NCBI GenBank assembly: GCA_020851465.1 | Contig: JADZCR010000001.1 | Span: forward strand, 434,001-498,000 | From: Phycisphaeraceae bacterium | Lineage (GTDB): Bacteria; Planctomycetota; Phycisphaerae; Phycisphaerales; Phycisphaeraceae | Direction: 5' to 3' | DNA: 64,000 nucleotides | Shown: in pieces, positions 1-8,224 of the stretch | How positions within the stretch are numbered: the stretch's first letter is position 1 | Layout of the letters: every line of letters starts with the position of its first letter | Program-made: the position numbers and the translations under genes | The notes under the pieces: generated by a model | Database searches by the model: none | What the model saw: only the letters and a program-made list of their open reading frames with translations | Told to the model about the DNA's origin: nothing

Positions 1-898
1 CAGGCGTGACCACGTGCCCAGCCACCGCGCTGCAATAGGCAGGATTGAAAGTTTCCGCAAAAGTCTGCTCGTGATCGTTTTCATCCGCCAGCACGATGCG
101 GTCTATGAGGACGCCGGGAACGCGAACCTGATGCGGCGGAGCGGGTTTATCAAGGAGTCGCCTGACCTGTGCGATGACCAGACCGCGAGCGGGCAGCCCC
201 GCATGTCCGTGCGGAGTCCCGTCCGGGGATTTATCCGAGATACCCGCGGAATTGTGAACTGCCTGTGCGATGGCAAGGACTTCGCCAACGAGTGCTTCCT
301 CATCGAGCACGAGATTACCCAGCGGATCAGCCGCCGTGCCGCGTATCAATCCGACGTGAATTGGAAAAGATTTGTACCAAAGCCAGGTTTTGCCACCCAG
401 TTTGATTCGTTCGACAAGTTTTGAGCCATCGGCAACCAATCTGGCCGCGAGATCATTGAGACAGCCGGACTGCTGGTCCGGGTCAATGTAGGTGCCTAAG
501 CCGATGTGGGTGATACAACCTGGCCGTCCTGCTGCGATATCGCGGAAGAGCTGGCACACCACACCTTGCGGGAAATTGAATGCCTCGAGCTTTCCTTCCG
601 CAGCAAGCTGGCCAAGCTTCGGCGCAAGGCCCCAATGCCCGCCAATGGCACGACGAATCAATCCTTCGTGTCCAAAGTGATTAAGTCCCCGCTGTTTCCG
701 GTCACCCTGTCCTGCTGCGTAAACGAGCGTGAGGTCACGGGGGTGATGCTGTGCGAGAAACCGTCGCTCAATCGCAGCACTGAGTGCTTCAGGATGACAG
801 GCTCCGACAAAGCCACCAGAAGCAACCGTTGCGCCGTCAGGAATCAACGCGACAGCTTCGTCAGCAGTGCAGAGGAGTTGTTGCAGGCGTGATTTCAT
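1..898 (-). CDS. Acyl-CoA:acetate/3-ketoacid CoA-transferase (partial, C-terminus beyond left edge)
   Basis: Reading the minus strand from an ATG at 898 gives an uninterrupted frame of about 299 codons that runs off the left edge. It was translated by hand, because it has no stop inside the window. The N-terminus carries the hallmarks of the fused alpha/beta family I CoA-transferases (YdiF/propionate CoA-transferase type): an early [19 protein letters not shown]-like stretch, then [16 protein letters not shown]-like, [24 protein letters not shown] and FNFPQGVV motifs. Such enzymes move CoA between short-chain acyl-CoA and acetate, propionate or ketoacids. The catalytic glutamate lies in the missing C-terminal half, so activity cannot be judged. 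It sits 57 bp behind a FabG-type reductase on the same strand, which suggests a short-chain hydroxyacyl/ketoacyl-CoA operon. No good ribosome site precedes the ATG; an in-frame TTG lies 15 bases upstream. Confidence 0.88.
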   Translation of the reverse strand, partial: MKSRLQQLLCTADEAVALIPDGATVASGGFVGACHPEALSAAIERRFLAQHHPRDLTLVYAAGQGDRKQRGLNHFGHEGLIRRAIGGHWGLAPKLGQLAAEGKLEAFNFPQGVVCQLFRDIAAGRPGCITHIGLGTYIDPDQQSGCLNDLAARLVADGSKLVERIKLGGKTWLWYKSFPIHVGLIRGTAADPLGNLVLDEEALVGEVLAIAQAVHNSAGISDKSPDGTPHGHAGLPARGLVIAQVRRLLDKPAPPHQVRVPGVLIDRIVLADENDHEQTFAETFNPAYCSAVAGHVVTP

Positions 899-910
899 GC
901 GCTGAGTCCG

Positions 911-926
911 CAACGATACTTCGTTG
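911..926. other. Small perfect hairpin between the reductase and CoA-transferase genes
   Basis: CAACGA-TACT-TCGTTG forms a perfect 6-bp stem with a 4-base loop, 12 bases upstream of the CoA-transferase ATG and inside the intergenic gap. No T-run follows on the minus strand, so it is not a standard terminator. It could affect translation or mRNA stability between the two genes. Function is inferred only. Confidence 0.3.
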
Positions 927-955
927 ATAGGAATTCGAAAAGGAAAATACTACCG

Positions 956-1708
956 TTATCCAAACCACCCGCCGTTGATATGGACGGTATGGCCATTTAC
1001 ATAAGACGCCAGATCGCTGCACAGGAATAGGATCACGCCCGCGATCTCGTCGGGCTCTCCAAAACGACCAAGCGGAATATTGACGAGCATCTGGGCACGC
1101 GCATCCTCGGGGATCGATTTTCCCATATTGGTGAGCACGACACCCGGGGCGATGGCGTTGACGGTGATACGGCGTTTGCCAACTTCACGGGCCGCGACGC
1201 GCGCCATGGCGGCGACGCCCGCCTTGGCGGCCGCGTAGTTTGATTGGCCGAAGAAACCGATTGATGACGCGATCGAGGAAATGTTGACCACACGTCCGCC
1301 GTCACGCATGACCTCAAGCCCAGCCTGCATGGTGTGGAACACGCCGGTAAGGTTAGTGTCGATGACGCTTTGCCACTCATCCTCAGTCATTTTTTTGATC
1401 GTGCGGTCACGGAGGATCCCCGCATTGTTGACCAGTATGTCGATCCCTCCGAAACGAGACTTGGCTTCAGCCATCATGGCTCGAACTTGTGCAGGATCAC
1501 GGACATCAGCGGGTGATGTGATGGCTCGCTGTCCCAGGTTGCGGACAACATCCTCAGCTTTGTCGCGGTTACTGCCGGAAGGATCGTTGAAGTAATTAAC
1601 GATGACCGTTGCGCCAGCCCGATGAAGCATCGTCGCGGTTGCACGGCCTAAGCCCTCACCCGCGCCAGTGATCAACGCAACCTTACCCGTCAGATCAATA
1701 GGAATCAT
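956..1708 (-). CDS. SDR-family 3-oxoacyl-ACP/acetoacetyl-CoA reductase (FabG/PhaB type)
   Basis: A 250-residue classical short-chain dehydrogenase/reductase of full family length. Visible elements are the TGxGxGLG cofactor loop (residues 14-21), an NNAGI motif at 94-98, the catalytic Ser145-Tyr158-Lys162 set (YAAAK), and the C-terminal VNGHTVHINGGW segment typical of FabG. It should reduce a 3-ketoacyl thioester with NAD(P)H in the cytoplasm. Whether the carrier is ACP (fatty acid synthesis) or CoA (hydroxybutyrate metabolism) cannot be read from the sequence. The CoA-transferase gene 57 bp downstream on the same strand favours a CoA-linked role. The small membrane protein gene lies 74 bp upstream, also on the minus strand. 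Confidence 0.88.
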   Translation of the reverse strand: MIPIDLTGKVALITGAGEGLGRATATMLHRAGATVIVNYFNDPSGSNRDKAEDVVRNLGQRAITSPADVRDPAQVRAMMAEAKSRFGGIDILVNNAGILRDRTIKKMTEDEWQSVIDTNLTGVFHTMQAGLEVMRDGGRVVNISSIASSIGFFGQSNYAAAKAGVAAMARVAAREVGKRRITVNAIAPGVVLTNMGKSIPEDARAQMLVNIPLGRFGEPDEIAGVILFLCSDLASYVNGHTVHINGGWFG

Positions 1709-1782
1709 GCGCGGTGATTGTCGGCTACCGCGTGCCGCTTGTCGATTCGGCGAAATCCCGTGTCACAAAAATTGAATTTACG

Positions 1783-1992
1783 TCAGGGCTTCGTGGCGTC
1801 TCGATGCTCGACAGGCGCATGCGACCTGGCAAAAGACTTGCGTGCTTCCATCCAGAGGCCCAGGCCGATCAGGCCGAGTCCCACGCCGGAGAGACCGCCA
1901 TGAAAAAGTACGCCGCCGTTGGGATTAAGCGTTGCGTAGAGAATTGTGCCAGCAACAATAAGCCATGCTGCATAAGTAAAAATCGATTTCAT
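1783..1992 (-). CDS. Small two-helix membrane protein
   Basis: A 69-residue protein with two hydrophobic segments (about residues 5-22 and 27-46) and a charged C-terminal tail rich in Arg, His and Lys. The ATG at 1992 is chosen because GGAGG stands 5 bases before it on the minus strand; the frame stays open upstream to 2094 without another ribosome site. I do not recognise a family. It is probably an inner-membrane protein and may be the first gene of the transcript leading into the FabG-type reductase 74 bp downstream. Confidence 0.6.
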   Translation of the reverse strand: MKSIFTYAAWLIVAGTILYATLNPNGGVLFHGGLSGVGLGLIGLGLWMEARKSFARSHAPVEHRDATKP

Positions 1993-2160
1993 GATTGCCT
2001 CCAAGAATGGAATAGGCCCCTGAACCTTCAAACCCCCGGAATCGTTTGATGCACCTCTAGCATTCCATTCACCAGCAGAAGATATGGCTCGCACGGTTGC
2101 AAGTGAAAATCATGAATTAAGGAAAAATACGAAACAAGGTCCGAAAAAATCGAGATTAAT

Positions 2161-2195
2161 ACAAAAAAAGCCCGGACAGGTATCTGTCCGGGCTT
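2161..2195 (-). terminator. Intrinsic terminator after fae
   Basis: A perfect 12-bp inverted repeat (2168-2179 and 2184-2195, AAGCCCGGACAG with its complement, 4-base loop) is followed on the minus strand by a run of seven T. It lies 85 bp beyond the fae stop codon, in the right orientation to end that transcript. Confidence 0.9.
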
Positions 2196-2279
2196 GACTC
2201 TAGTTTAATTCTCAAGTTTTCAGAGGTGATCAAGCAAGCAGTAACAGGTATCTCGTTGAATGCCTCTTGTCTCTATATT

Positions 2280-2777
2280 TTACTTCGGGCTGAATGGGTG
2301 CTTGGCACTGTCTTTCTTGCTCACCATTTCCTGAGCACTCGGCTCACTCTTCATAGCGCGGGCGATGGAGAGTTTGGTAGCCTGGTAGTTGTAGTCATAG
2401 ATTTTCTTGTCGTCTTCAGCCTGCCAGTGGATGAACACACCACAAATGATTACGTAGTCCTCACACTTATCACGCGGGATCACACCTTCGGCGACGCTGT
2501 CGGCGACGGCTTTGGCGACGGCTGCCTGCGCCGGGCCGAACATCTGCACAGCCTGCTTGGCGCCTTTGATAGTTACCTTGGTAATCATCACGGTCGCGGG
2601 TTTAACTGCGAGGTTTGGTGTAAGCACCGCCAGCAGATTGGAGTGCCCCTGTTTCTGGTCCGCCAGAGCCTGAGCGAAGGCGTGGCCGACCGGCCCCGAC
2701 TTGTCACCAATGAGCAGGTCAATATGCGCAATCTCGTTGCCGTCACCCGCAAGGGCTTCACCAATGAACATGGACAT
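2280..2777 (-). CDS. fae: Formaldehyde-activating enzyme (Fae)
   Basis: A 165-residue protein matching Fae over its full length. It shows [18 protein letters not shown] near the N-terminus with the general-acid His18 (His17 in the Methylorubrum enzyme), [34 protein letters not shown] and a C-terminal [10 protein letters not shown] segment. Fae condenses formaldehyde with tetrahydromethanopterin to methylene-H4MPT, the entry step of the archaeal-type C1 pathway found in methylotrophs and many planctomycetes. AGGAG lies 6 bases upstream of the ATG and an intrinsic terminator follows, so it looks monocistronic. No other H4MPT genes are in the window. The role may be formaldehyde detoxification (for example of formaldehyde freed from methoxylated glycans) rather than growth on C1 compounds. 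Confidence 0.95.
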   Translation of the reverse strand: MSMFIGEALAGDGNEIAHIDLLIGDKSGPVGHAFAQALADQKQGHSNLLAVLTPNLAVKPATVMITKVTIKGAKQAVQMFGPAQAAVAKAVADSVAEGVIPRDKCEDYVIICGVFIHWQAEDDKKIYDYNYQATKLSIARAMKSEPSAQEMVSKKDSAKHPFSPK

Positions 2778-2943
2778 GTTTCTCTCCTATTAGGTAGGTA
2801 AGGGTTACTGAATCCAGTTTATGAAATCGTGTGGTTTGAATCTACCGAGCGGTTTTTGTAACGGGAAACGCCATAGCATGCAAACGAGATATTCCGGCTA
2901 CCCCTTTCGCCCACAACAACAGAAGTAGTGACGAGTCCCCCAC

Positions 2944-2949
2944 TATAAT
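2944..2949 (+). promoter_or_regulatory. Candidate -10 element for the DUF4838 gene
   Basis: A perfect TATAAT lies 43 bp upstream of the ATG at 2992 in a region with no gene. The -35 at normal spacing (2921-2926, AGAAGT) is poor, so a second factor may be needed or the match may be chance. Confidence 0.4.
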
Positions 2950-2991
2950 CTTTGTTTCATCGTCGGATCTACTGTTTTTAAGGATGCACCA

Positions 2992-5559
2992 ATGAAAAAG
3001 CCTGCGATCCTTCTCCTCGCCTGTTTTGCCATTCTTGCATGTATCAGTCTGGCGCCAGCCAAGGACAATCTTGGCGATAAGCTCGACAAGCTCTTCGACA
3101 AGGCTGGCAACAAGACCAAAAAGGTTGTTGATAAAGTCGAAGCCAAAGTCAATGCAAAACTGGACGAGTGGATCGGCGAACCAACCGTCGCCATCGCAGG
3201 CGAACCTGATGGTAACGAATTAACACTCGTTGATAACCACCAGACGAAGGCAATTGTTATTTGCTCCGCACCGGAAAAGAGCGTCGAAAAACAAGCGGCG
3301 GATGATCTGGTCAAGTACATCAAATTGATGACTGGTGTTGAGGTCGCCCGTGCAGGCACCGCAGCGGAAGTAGCCGATGCGCTGAAGATGGACGCGGATC
3401 ATCCGTTGATCGTCATCGGCTCAGCAGCTCTCAAAGCGGACCCTGATCTACAAAGGGAACTCGACAAGGTTGCAAAAAAATCGCCGACGCTTCGTGCGGA
3501 TGCCATTGTGCTCAAACGCAAAGGCAATCGTGTCTATGTCGCAGGAAATCACGATGAGTCGCACTATTACGCGGTGGCGGAATTACTCTCCCGCTGGGGC
3601 TGTCGATGGTATCTACCCAGTGAGTTTGGCGAGTGCATTCCTGAAGTATCCGCGCTGAAGGTTGGCAAGCTGAATTATGCCTTTGGTTCGCCCTTTGAAG
3701 TGCGCGAGTTCTGGATTTCATGGAACGGCGAATCAGCGGGTCAGCGGGATTTTCAGCTCCGTAATTTCATGAACAATCAGGGCGTCAGCGGCGGGCATAT
3801 TCTCGCTTCATACACCAAGGACCTCATCCCTCCCGGCAAGACACAGTGGAATATCCCTATTGCAGACGCGAAGACCGCTGAGCACGTCGCAAATCATCCG
3901 GAAGTGCAGAAAAATTTTGCTGCGGGTAAGGATTTTTCGCTGGGTATGGAGGACGGTCTGTATGAATCCGATTCGAAACGTGACGCAGAGCTTCAGGCCG
4001 GCCTCACGGACAAATATTTCATCAGCAACACGCTCACTGATAACTTCATGGAACTTTACAACCAGGTCGCGCAGCGACTGCTGGCCAAGTATCCCAACAG
4101 CAAGTCGCATATAGGGTTTCTTGCATATTCCAACATCACCATCCCGCCACAGCGACAGATCGTCGCCGCCAAACCTCTGGTTGCCAGCCTCGCACCGATT
4201 GATATTGATCCGAACCATGGCATGGATGATGCGCGGTTTCCTTCCGTGCGGGAATACAAGGAAATGGTTTACCGTTGGTCGGAAGTGATGCAGGGCAGGG
4301 TGTTCATATACGACTACGACCAAGGCATGCTCGTATGGCGCGACTTACCCAATCCGTCCATCGGTGCTGTAAAACAGAACATGAAAATCTACCGTGACGC
4401 GGGGATTCTTGGCGTCAGCACCGAAAGTCGATTGGCGATCGCCACCACATTTCTCAATCTTTATGTCCGCGGCCAGACGATGTGGAATCCCGATGTGGAT
4501 GTCGATGCGTTGTTGGCAGATTTTTATCCAAAGTTTTATGGTCCCGCAGCTGAACCAATGTCCCGCTATTGGGGACGACTTTTCAAGGCCTGGGACGACA
4601 CGATCGTTACCGAGCATGAGTTTTTTGTTATTCCCGCGATCTATACGCCGGAGCTGGTCGAGGCACTTCGAAAGGATCTCACCGAGGCGGAGGAGACCAT
4701 GAAAGATGCGTCACGCAGACTCAATCATCCTCCGCGTGACTGGAAAAAATATGAGGAGCGCATGAGATTTACCCGCTTGAGCTTCAACCTCATCGATCAA
4801 TACACAGAGATGTGGCACGCTGCTGCCACCGAAGGCGATTACAAAAAAGCAGTTGCCTGGGGTGATAAAGCGGTTGCAACCCGGATGGAGCTGGGCACGA
4901 TGAATAACACGTTCACCACGCGCGTCATCCCAACGATGCCAGCGCCTGAAACCAAGGAAGGCGGCCCCGCGTGGCTGCTCGGTGAGGTGGAGCAGTACCG
5001 CAAGCTTGCTGAGCTCACGGATGGTCCAAAGGGGAAACTGATTATGAAACTTCCCGTGGATTGGAGCTACCGCCGCGATCCTCACGATACCGGCGTCGTC
5101 AGCGGGTTTGCGTATAAGCCGGCGGACCTGTCCTATTGGAAAGAACACGGTCAGGAATTGGTTGGCTATGCACGGAAGGACTACCCGACCACGCAATGGG
5201 AGATGATCCGCACAGATCTTTACCCGCAAGCTCAAGGTATCCTGCACCCGGACGGGCAGAGTTTTACAGGTAATCACTGGTATAAAACCACGCTCAAACT
5301 CGACGCCAGTCAGGCTCAGGGTAAGCTGCATGTGCGCTTCCCGGGCATATTCAATTCCAGTTGGTTGTATGTGAATGGCTATCTGGTGAGCTACCGGCCG
5401 CAATTACCTTTATGGTGGGCTAATGACTATGGATTTGAATGGGATGTGGATGTGACGGGTAAACTCAAAGCCGGCGAGAACACGATCACGGTGCGCTGTC
5501 TGAACCCGCACCACTTTGGGGGCATGTATCGTCGGCCATTCGTGTATCGCGAAAATTGA
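2992..5559 (+). CDS. Secreted DUF4838-domain protein (putative glycan-active)
   Basis: An 855-residue protein starting with a clear signal peptide (MKK, hydrophobic core, cleavage near APA-K at residues 22-24). A Lys-rich amphipathic helix spans about residues 25-60. Residues about 75-200 resemble the alpha-glucuronidase/GH20 N-terminal fold (KQAADDLVKYIKLMTGVEV, then LIVIGSA). The middle (about 200-580) fits the DUF4838 TIM-barrel-like region, with LLSRWGCRWYLP and GILGVSTES. The C-terminal ~150 residues look like a jelly-roll module (LHVRFPGIFNSSWLYVNGYLV). AAGGA lies 7 bases before the ATG. Such proteins are abundant in planctomycetes and are presumed to act on polysaccharides outside the cytoplasm, but no activity is established for DUF4838. 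It stands alone on this strand, convergent with the next gene. Confidence 0.82.
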   Translation: MKKPAILLLACFAILACISLAPAKDNLGDKLDKLFDKAGNKTKKVVDKVEAKVNAKLDEWIGEPTVAIAGEPDGNELTLVDNHQTKAIVICSAPEKSVEKQAADDLVKYIKLMTGVEVARAGTAAEVADALKMDADHPLIVIGSAALKADPDLQRELDKVAKKSPTLRADAIVLKRKGNRVYVAGNHDESHYYAVAELLSRWGCRWYLPSEFGECIPEVSALKVGKLNYAFGSPFEVREFWISWNGESAGQRDFQLRNFMNNQGVSGGHILASYTKDLIPPGKTQWNIPIADAKTAEHVANHPEVQKNFAAGKDFSLGMEDGLYESDSKRDAELQAGLTDKYFISNTLTDNFMELYNQVAQRLLAKYPNSKSHIGFLAYSNITIPPQRQIVAAKPLVASLAPIDIDPNHGMDDARFPSVREYKEMVYRWSEVMQGRVFIYDYDQGMLVWRDLPNPSIGAVKQNMKIYRDAGILGVSTESRLAIATTFLNLYVRGQTMWNPDVDVDALLADFYPKFYGPAAEPMSRYWGRLFKAWDDTIVTEHEFFVIPAIYTPELVEALRKDLTEAEETMKDASRRLNHPPRDWKKYEERMRFTRLSFNLIDQYTEMWHAAATEGDYKKAVAWGDKAVATRMELGTMNNTFTTRVIPTMPAPETKEGGPAWLLGEVEQYRKLAELTDGPKGKLIMKLPVDWSYRRDPHDTGVVSGFAYKPADLSYWKEHGQELVGYARKDYPTTQWEMIRTDLYPQAQGILHPDGQSFTGNHWYKTTLKLDASQAQGKLHVRFPGIFNSSWLYVNGYLVSYRPQLPLWWANDYGFEWDVDVTGKLKAGENTITVRCLNPHHFGGMYRRPFVYREN

Positions 5560-5603
5560 TCAACCACAATGATGCAAGGCAGTGAACGTGTTTGATGAGC
5601 TGG

Positions 5604-7037
5604 TTACACGTCCACGACTTCCGGTATCAGCTTTGACCAGATTTCATACGCTTTTTTCCCGGCGCGCAATGTTCGCAGCGGGTAGCAACCGCTAGCGTCG
5701 TAGAGCCTGAGTTTTGCATGGGTGAGCTGGTCGCCCAGGTCTTTGTATTCGGGATAGTTCGGGGCATCCTGTCGCAGGTCAGGTGTTACCGCCAACAGGG
5801 TGTCGGGCACTTTGCGATTAGTCGTCGGATAGTTGATATATCCGCCACCACCGCCGTTGACGAAAGCGTAGAACGAATCGAAGGCAGTGCCGTGTCCGCG
5901 GTAACTGCTTGTGATGTCGGGAATTTTGCCGCGCAGTTTGCCTCCGTTAGCTGGATGCAAACAGATCCGTGCGCCGCCCATGACGCCAACACTCCATACA
6001 TCCTGATAGTGACCGTCGTGACAGACGCCAACCGCCACCTCGACACCGGCGACCCGCTGAAGGTTGTATCCTCGACCATGCCACATTCCTTCTTCACAAA
6101 CGTGAACCTTGGCCATGCGCGGGCCGAGCGTACCATCGGGTCGGACGAAGCGGTGGACGTTCAGCATCACCTCATCAATCTCCGCACCTTCCACCTCGCG
6201 GCCGGACACATACTCGGGATACCCGATCAGCGTGTACGGGGCCGCAGAAATACCGCTGACCGCTTTCTGAAAGCGTTCAAGCTCACGTCGGGTAAGCCGC
6301 ATATCCGACAGCTCCGGGTGCCCGATACGCAGACCCGTGAGCGATGTTTCCGGCGTCATGAGGATCTGGACACCCGCTGCAGCAGCCTGTCTTACACCCT
6401 CGATCAGTGAATCCACGTTCCGGGCGGTGCTCGGTTTAGAGTCTTGCTTCCACACGCCGAGATTGATGAACTCCGGCCGAGGTCGAGCAGGTCCCGTGAT
6501 TGTCAGATGCGACAGCGAATACTCGCCCGGCCCCTTGAGACTGAACATGAAAAGTGATTCGGGCAGGAAATCGATCTGGCGAACCGTTGCAGCAGGCTGT
6601 CCGTTGAGTAACAGCGTAATTGAGGATCCCGCGTAAGGCAGGCCGGGAAGTGTATCGTGCTGACGGATGAGCTTGAGATTATTGAATTTCGTCGTGACAT
6701 TACCACTGAAGCGAGGTTGCTTTTTATGCGCCTCGTGTGTGTTGATCGTGGTTTGGCCGGTTGTGAGGTTTAACTCACAGGTGATGTACTCGAAACCAAC
6801 CTGAAATCCGAAGCGAAAGACGCCCGATCGTATTGCCCCGGGTACGAATCCTATTTCGACGGTATCGTCGTCGATCAGACATGGTCGGAGAAAGACCTCC
6901 CCATTACCCGCGATCGTACTGTGAAAATGCGCAACACCCGGAGAGATCTCGCAGGTCCATCCCGGATCAGGAATCAATTCCCAGCAATCATCAAGCGGCT
7001 GTCCGAAGGGGTAATGACGACGATAAGGAGTTGGCAT
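5604..7037 (-). CDS. Nitrilase-superfamily carbon-nitrogen hydrolase with N-terminal beta-sandwich domain
   Basis: About 477 residues. The second half has the CN-hydrolase fold with all three catalytic residues in context: Glu in MTPETSLTG, Lys in MAKVHVCEEGMW and Cys in GVCHDGHYQDVW. The first ~190 residues form a separate beta-rich region resembling a concanavalin/LamG-like sandwich, an unusual attachment for this family. No signal peptide is evident, so it is probably cytoplasmic. The substrate is unknown; the family cleaves amides, nitriles or carbamoyl groups. The ATG at 7037 is used; the frame also opens from a GTG at 7067, and neither has a convincing ribosome site. The gene lies less than 60 bp behind the secreted protein gene and may share its transcript. 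Confidence 0.78.
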   Translation of the reverse strand: MPTPYRRHYPFGQPLDDCWELIPDPGWTCEISPGVAHFHSTIAGNGEVFLRPCLIDDDTVEIGFVPGAIRSGVFRFGFQVGFEYITCELNLTTGQTTINTHEAHKKQPRFSGNVTTKFNNLKLIRQHDTLPGLPYAGSSITLLLNGQPAATVRQIDFLPESLFMFSLKGPGEYSLSHLTITGPARPRPEFINLGVWKQDSKPSTARNVDSLIEGVRQAAAAGVQILMTPETSLTGLRIGHPELSDMRLTRRELERFQKAVSGISAAPYTLIGYPEYVSGREVEGAEIDEVMLNVHRFVRPDGTLGPRMAKVHVCEEGMWHGRGYNLQRVAGVEVAVGVCHDGHYQDVWSVGVMGGARICLHPANGGKLRGKIPDITSSYRGHGTAFDSFYAFVNGGGGGYINYPTTNRKVPDTLLAVTPDLRQDAPNYPEYKDLGDQLTHAKLRLYDASGCYPLRTLRAGKKAYEIWSKLIPEVVDV

Positions 7038-7094
7038 AGCAGGCTCGCAGGCTGGGCTGGTCAGCACATCACAGTCGGGAATAATAAACCGATA

Positions 7095-8072
7095 CTACGC
7101 GCGCTTCCCTTTCTTCATTGAAGCGAGTACCACGACTCCGACCACGAGGACCACCGCCAGCGAAATTCCCATGCCTAAAGCAGACGATTTCAGGGTGTCA
7201 GCTTCTGAATCAGCGGAAGGCGGAGTAGATGCGGAAGTTACGGTTGGCGTCGGATGGCTTGCGATATTGGTCGGAGCAGATTCCGTGGCATGGATGGCTG
7301 GCGCGCCGTCCACTTCAAAATTATAAATCGTCTCTTTCCCTTTCACTCCGATGGTGAGTTGATCAAGATAGCCCGTAAAATCTTTGAAAGTGCCGCCACT
7401 GGCTGCGCCCGCAATCACTGAGATGCCTGGCGCATTGTCCATGGTGTTGGCAACGATGGCATGGTCACCTAACGCCTCAATGATTTGCTGGAGTGTTTTC
7501 GAGTTGCTGCCGCGTCCCGCAATGTTTTCTTTACCTACGATCCACCAGCCGCCAACCGCCGGGCTCGCGTCGTGCGTAGTCGAGCCGCCGACACCCGTGT
7601 TCCACGTACCGCGTTTGATTTTGAGATTTCCTCTGGGAGGAGGCTGCTGGGCTGGGTCAAAAGAAAGAATGTCATCTCCGCCGAACCGTCCATCCCACTT
7701 GCCGTTATCGTTCGTGTCGAGATGGATATTGAGATATGGTGCGATGTCTTCGGTGGCTGAGGTTACGACGAACGTGCTGAAAGTTAACCGCGTCAAATCG
7801 GATAGTTTGATACCGTCGAAATCGCTGGTGCCGACCCAGATTTTGCCGCCCTTGTCTTTGCCGTCGCCGTTTCCGGTATCGAGCCTCAGGCTGCCTTGAC
7901 CGAGGATTTGCGGTGAAGGCTCCTGCACATAGCGGCCTGAAGCAGTCCTGGTCGTCGTGATTTTCCAATGCTCGCTCTGATGAGGAGAGACAGTAACAGT
8001 CTCCGCAGCATGAGCCCCGGCGACCAGCGGAAGGAGAATTATTCCAATCCAAAGTGATGTGAACTGGCGCAT
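7095..8072 (-). CDS. Secreted protein with C-terminal membrane anchor, function unknown
   Basis: About 325 residues. The ATG at 8072 is chosen because GGAG stands 8 bases upstream and because it begins directly with a signal peptide (core LWIGIILLPLVAGAHA, cleavage after AHA). The open frame extends 39 codons further upstream without support. The mature domain is beta-rich with Asp/Gly/Asn loops such as DTNDNGKWDGRFGGDD that could bind calcium. A Ser/Thr/Pro linker of about 50 residues follows, then one hydrophobic helix and a Lys/Arg tail (KKGKR). The architecture suggests an exported ectodomain held at the membrane. There is no PEP or LPxTG motif before the helix. I do not recognise the ectodomain. 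Confidence 0.7.
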   Translation of the reverse strand: MRQFTSLWIGIILLPLVAGAHAAETVTVSPHQSEHWKITTTRTASGRYVQEPSPQILGQGSLRLDTGNGDGKDKGGKIWVGTSDFDGIKLSDLTRLTFSTFVVTSATEDIAPYLNIHLDTNDNGKWDGRFGGDDILSFDPAQQPPPRGNLKIKRGTWNTGVGGSTTHDASPAVGGWWIVGKENIAGRGSNSKTLQQIIEALGDHAIVANTMDNAPGISVIAGAASGGTFKDFTGYLDQLTIGVKGKETIYNFEVDGAPAIHATESAPTNIASHPTPTVTSASTPPSADSEADTLKSSALGMGISLAVVLVVGVVVLASMKKGKRA

Positions 8073-8224
8073 GAGCGGCACTCCGAAAGATAGGCGAGCG
8101 ATCAGCGCGAACGAAGTGAATCCAACCAAGACCCGGTTGCAAACCTCGATCAGTTGTAATCGCTTGTCAAAGATAAAGCGAATCCCCATAGGTGGAGGTG
8201 GGGGACTCGTTTGAGGCTGAAGAT

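Noticed and set aside
14-892. Plus-strand frames of 62-136 codons at the left edge
   Set aside because: They lie antisense to a full-length CoA-transferase frame on the minus strand, which has clear family motifs and no stop.
7095-8072. Classical PEP-CTERM protein
   Set aside because: The C-terminal helix and basic tail are present, but there is no PEP motif before the helix.
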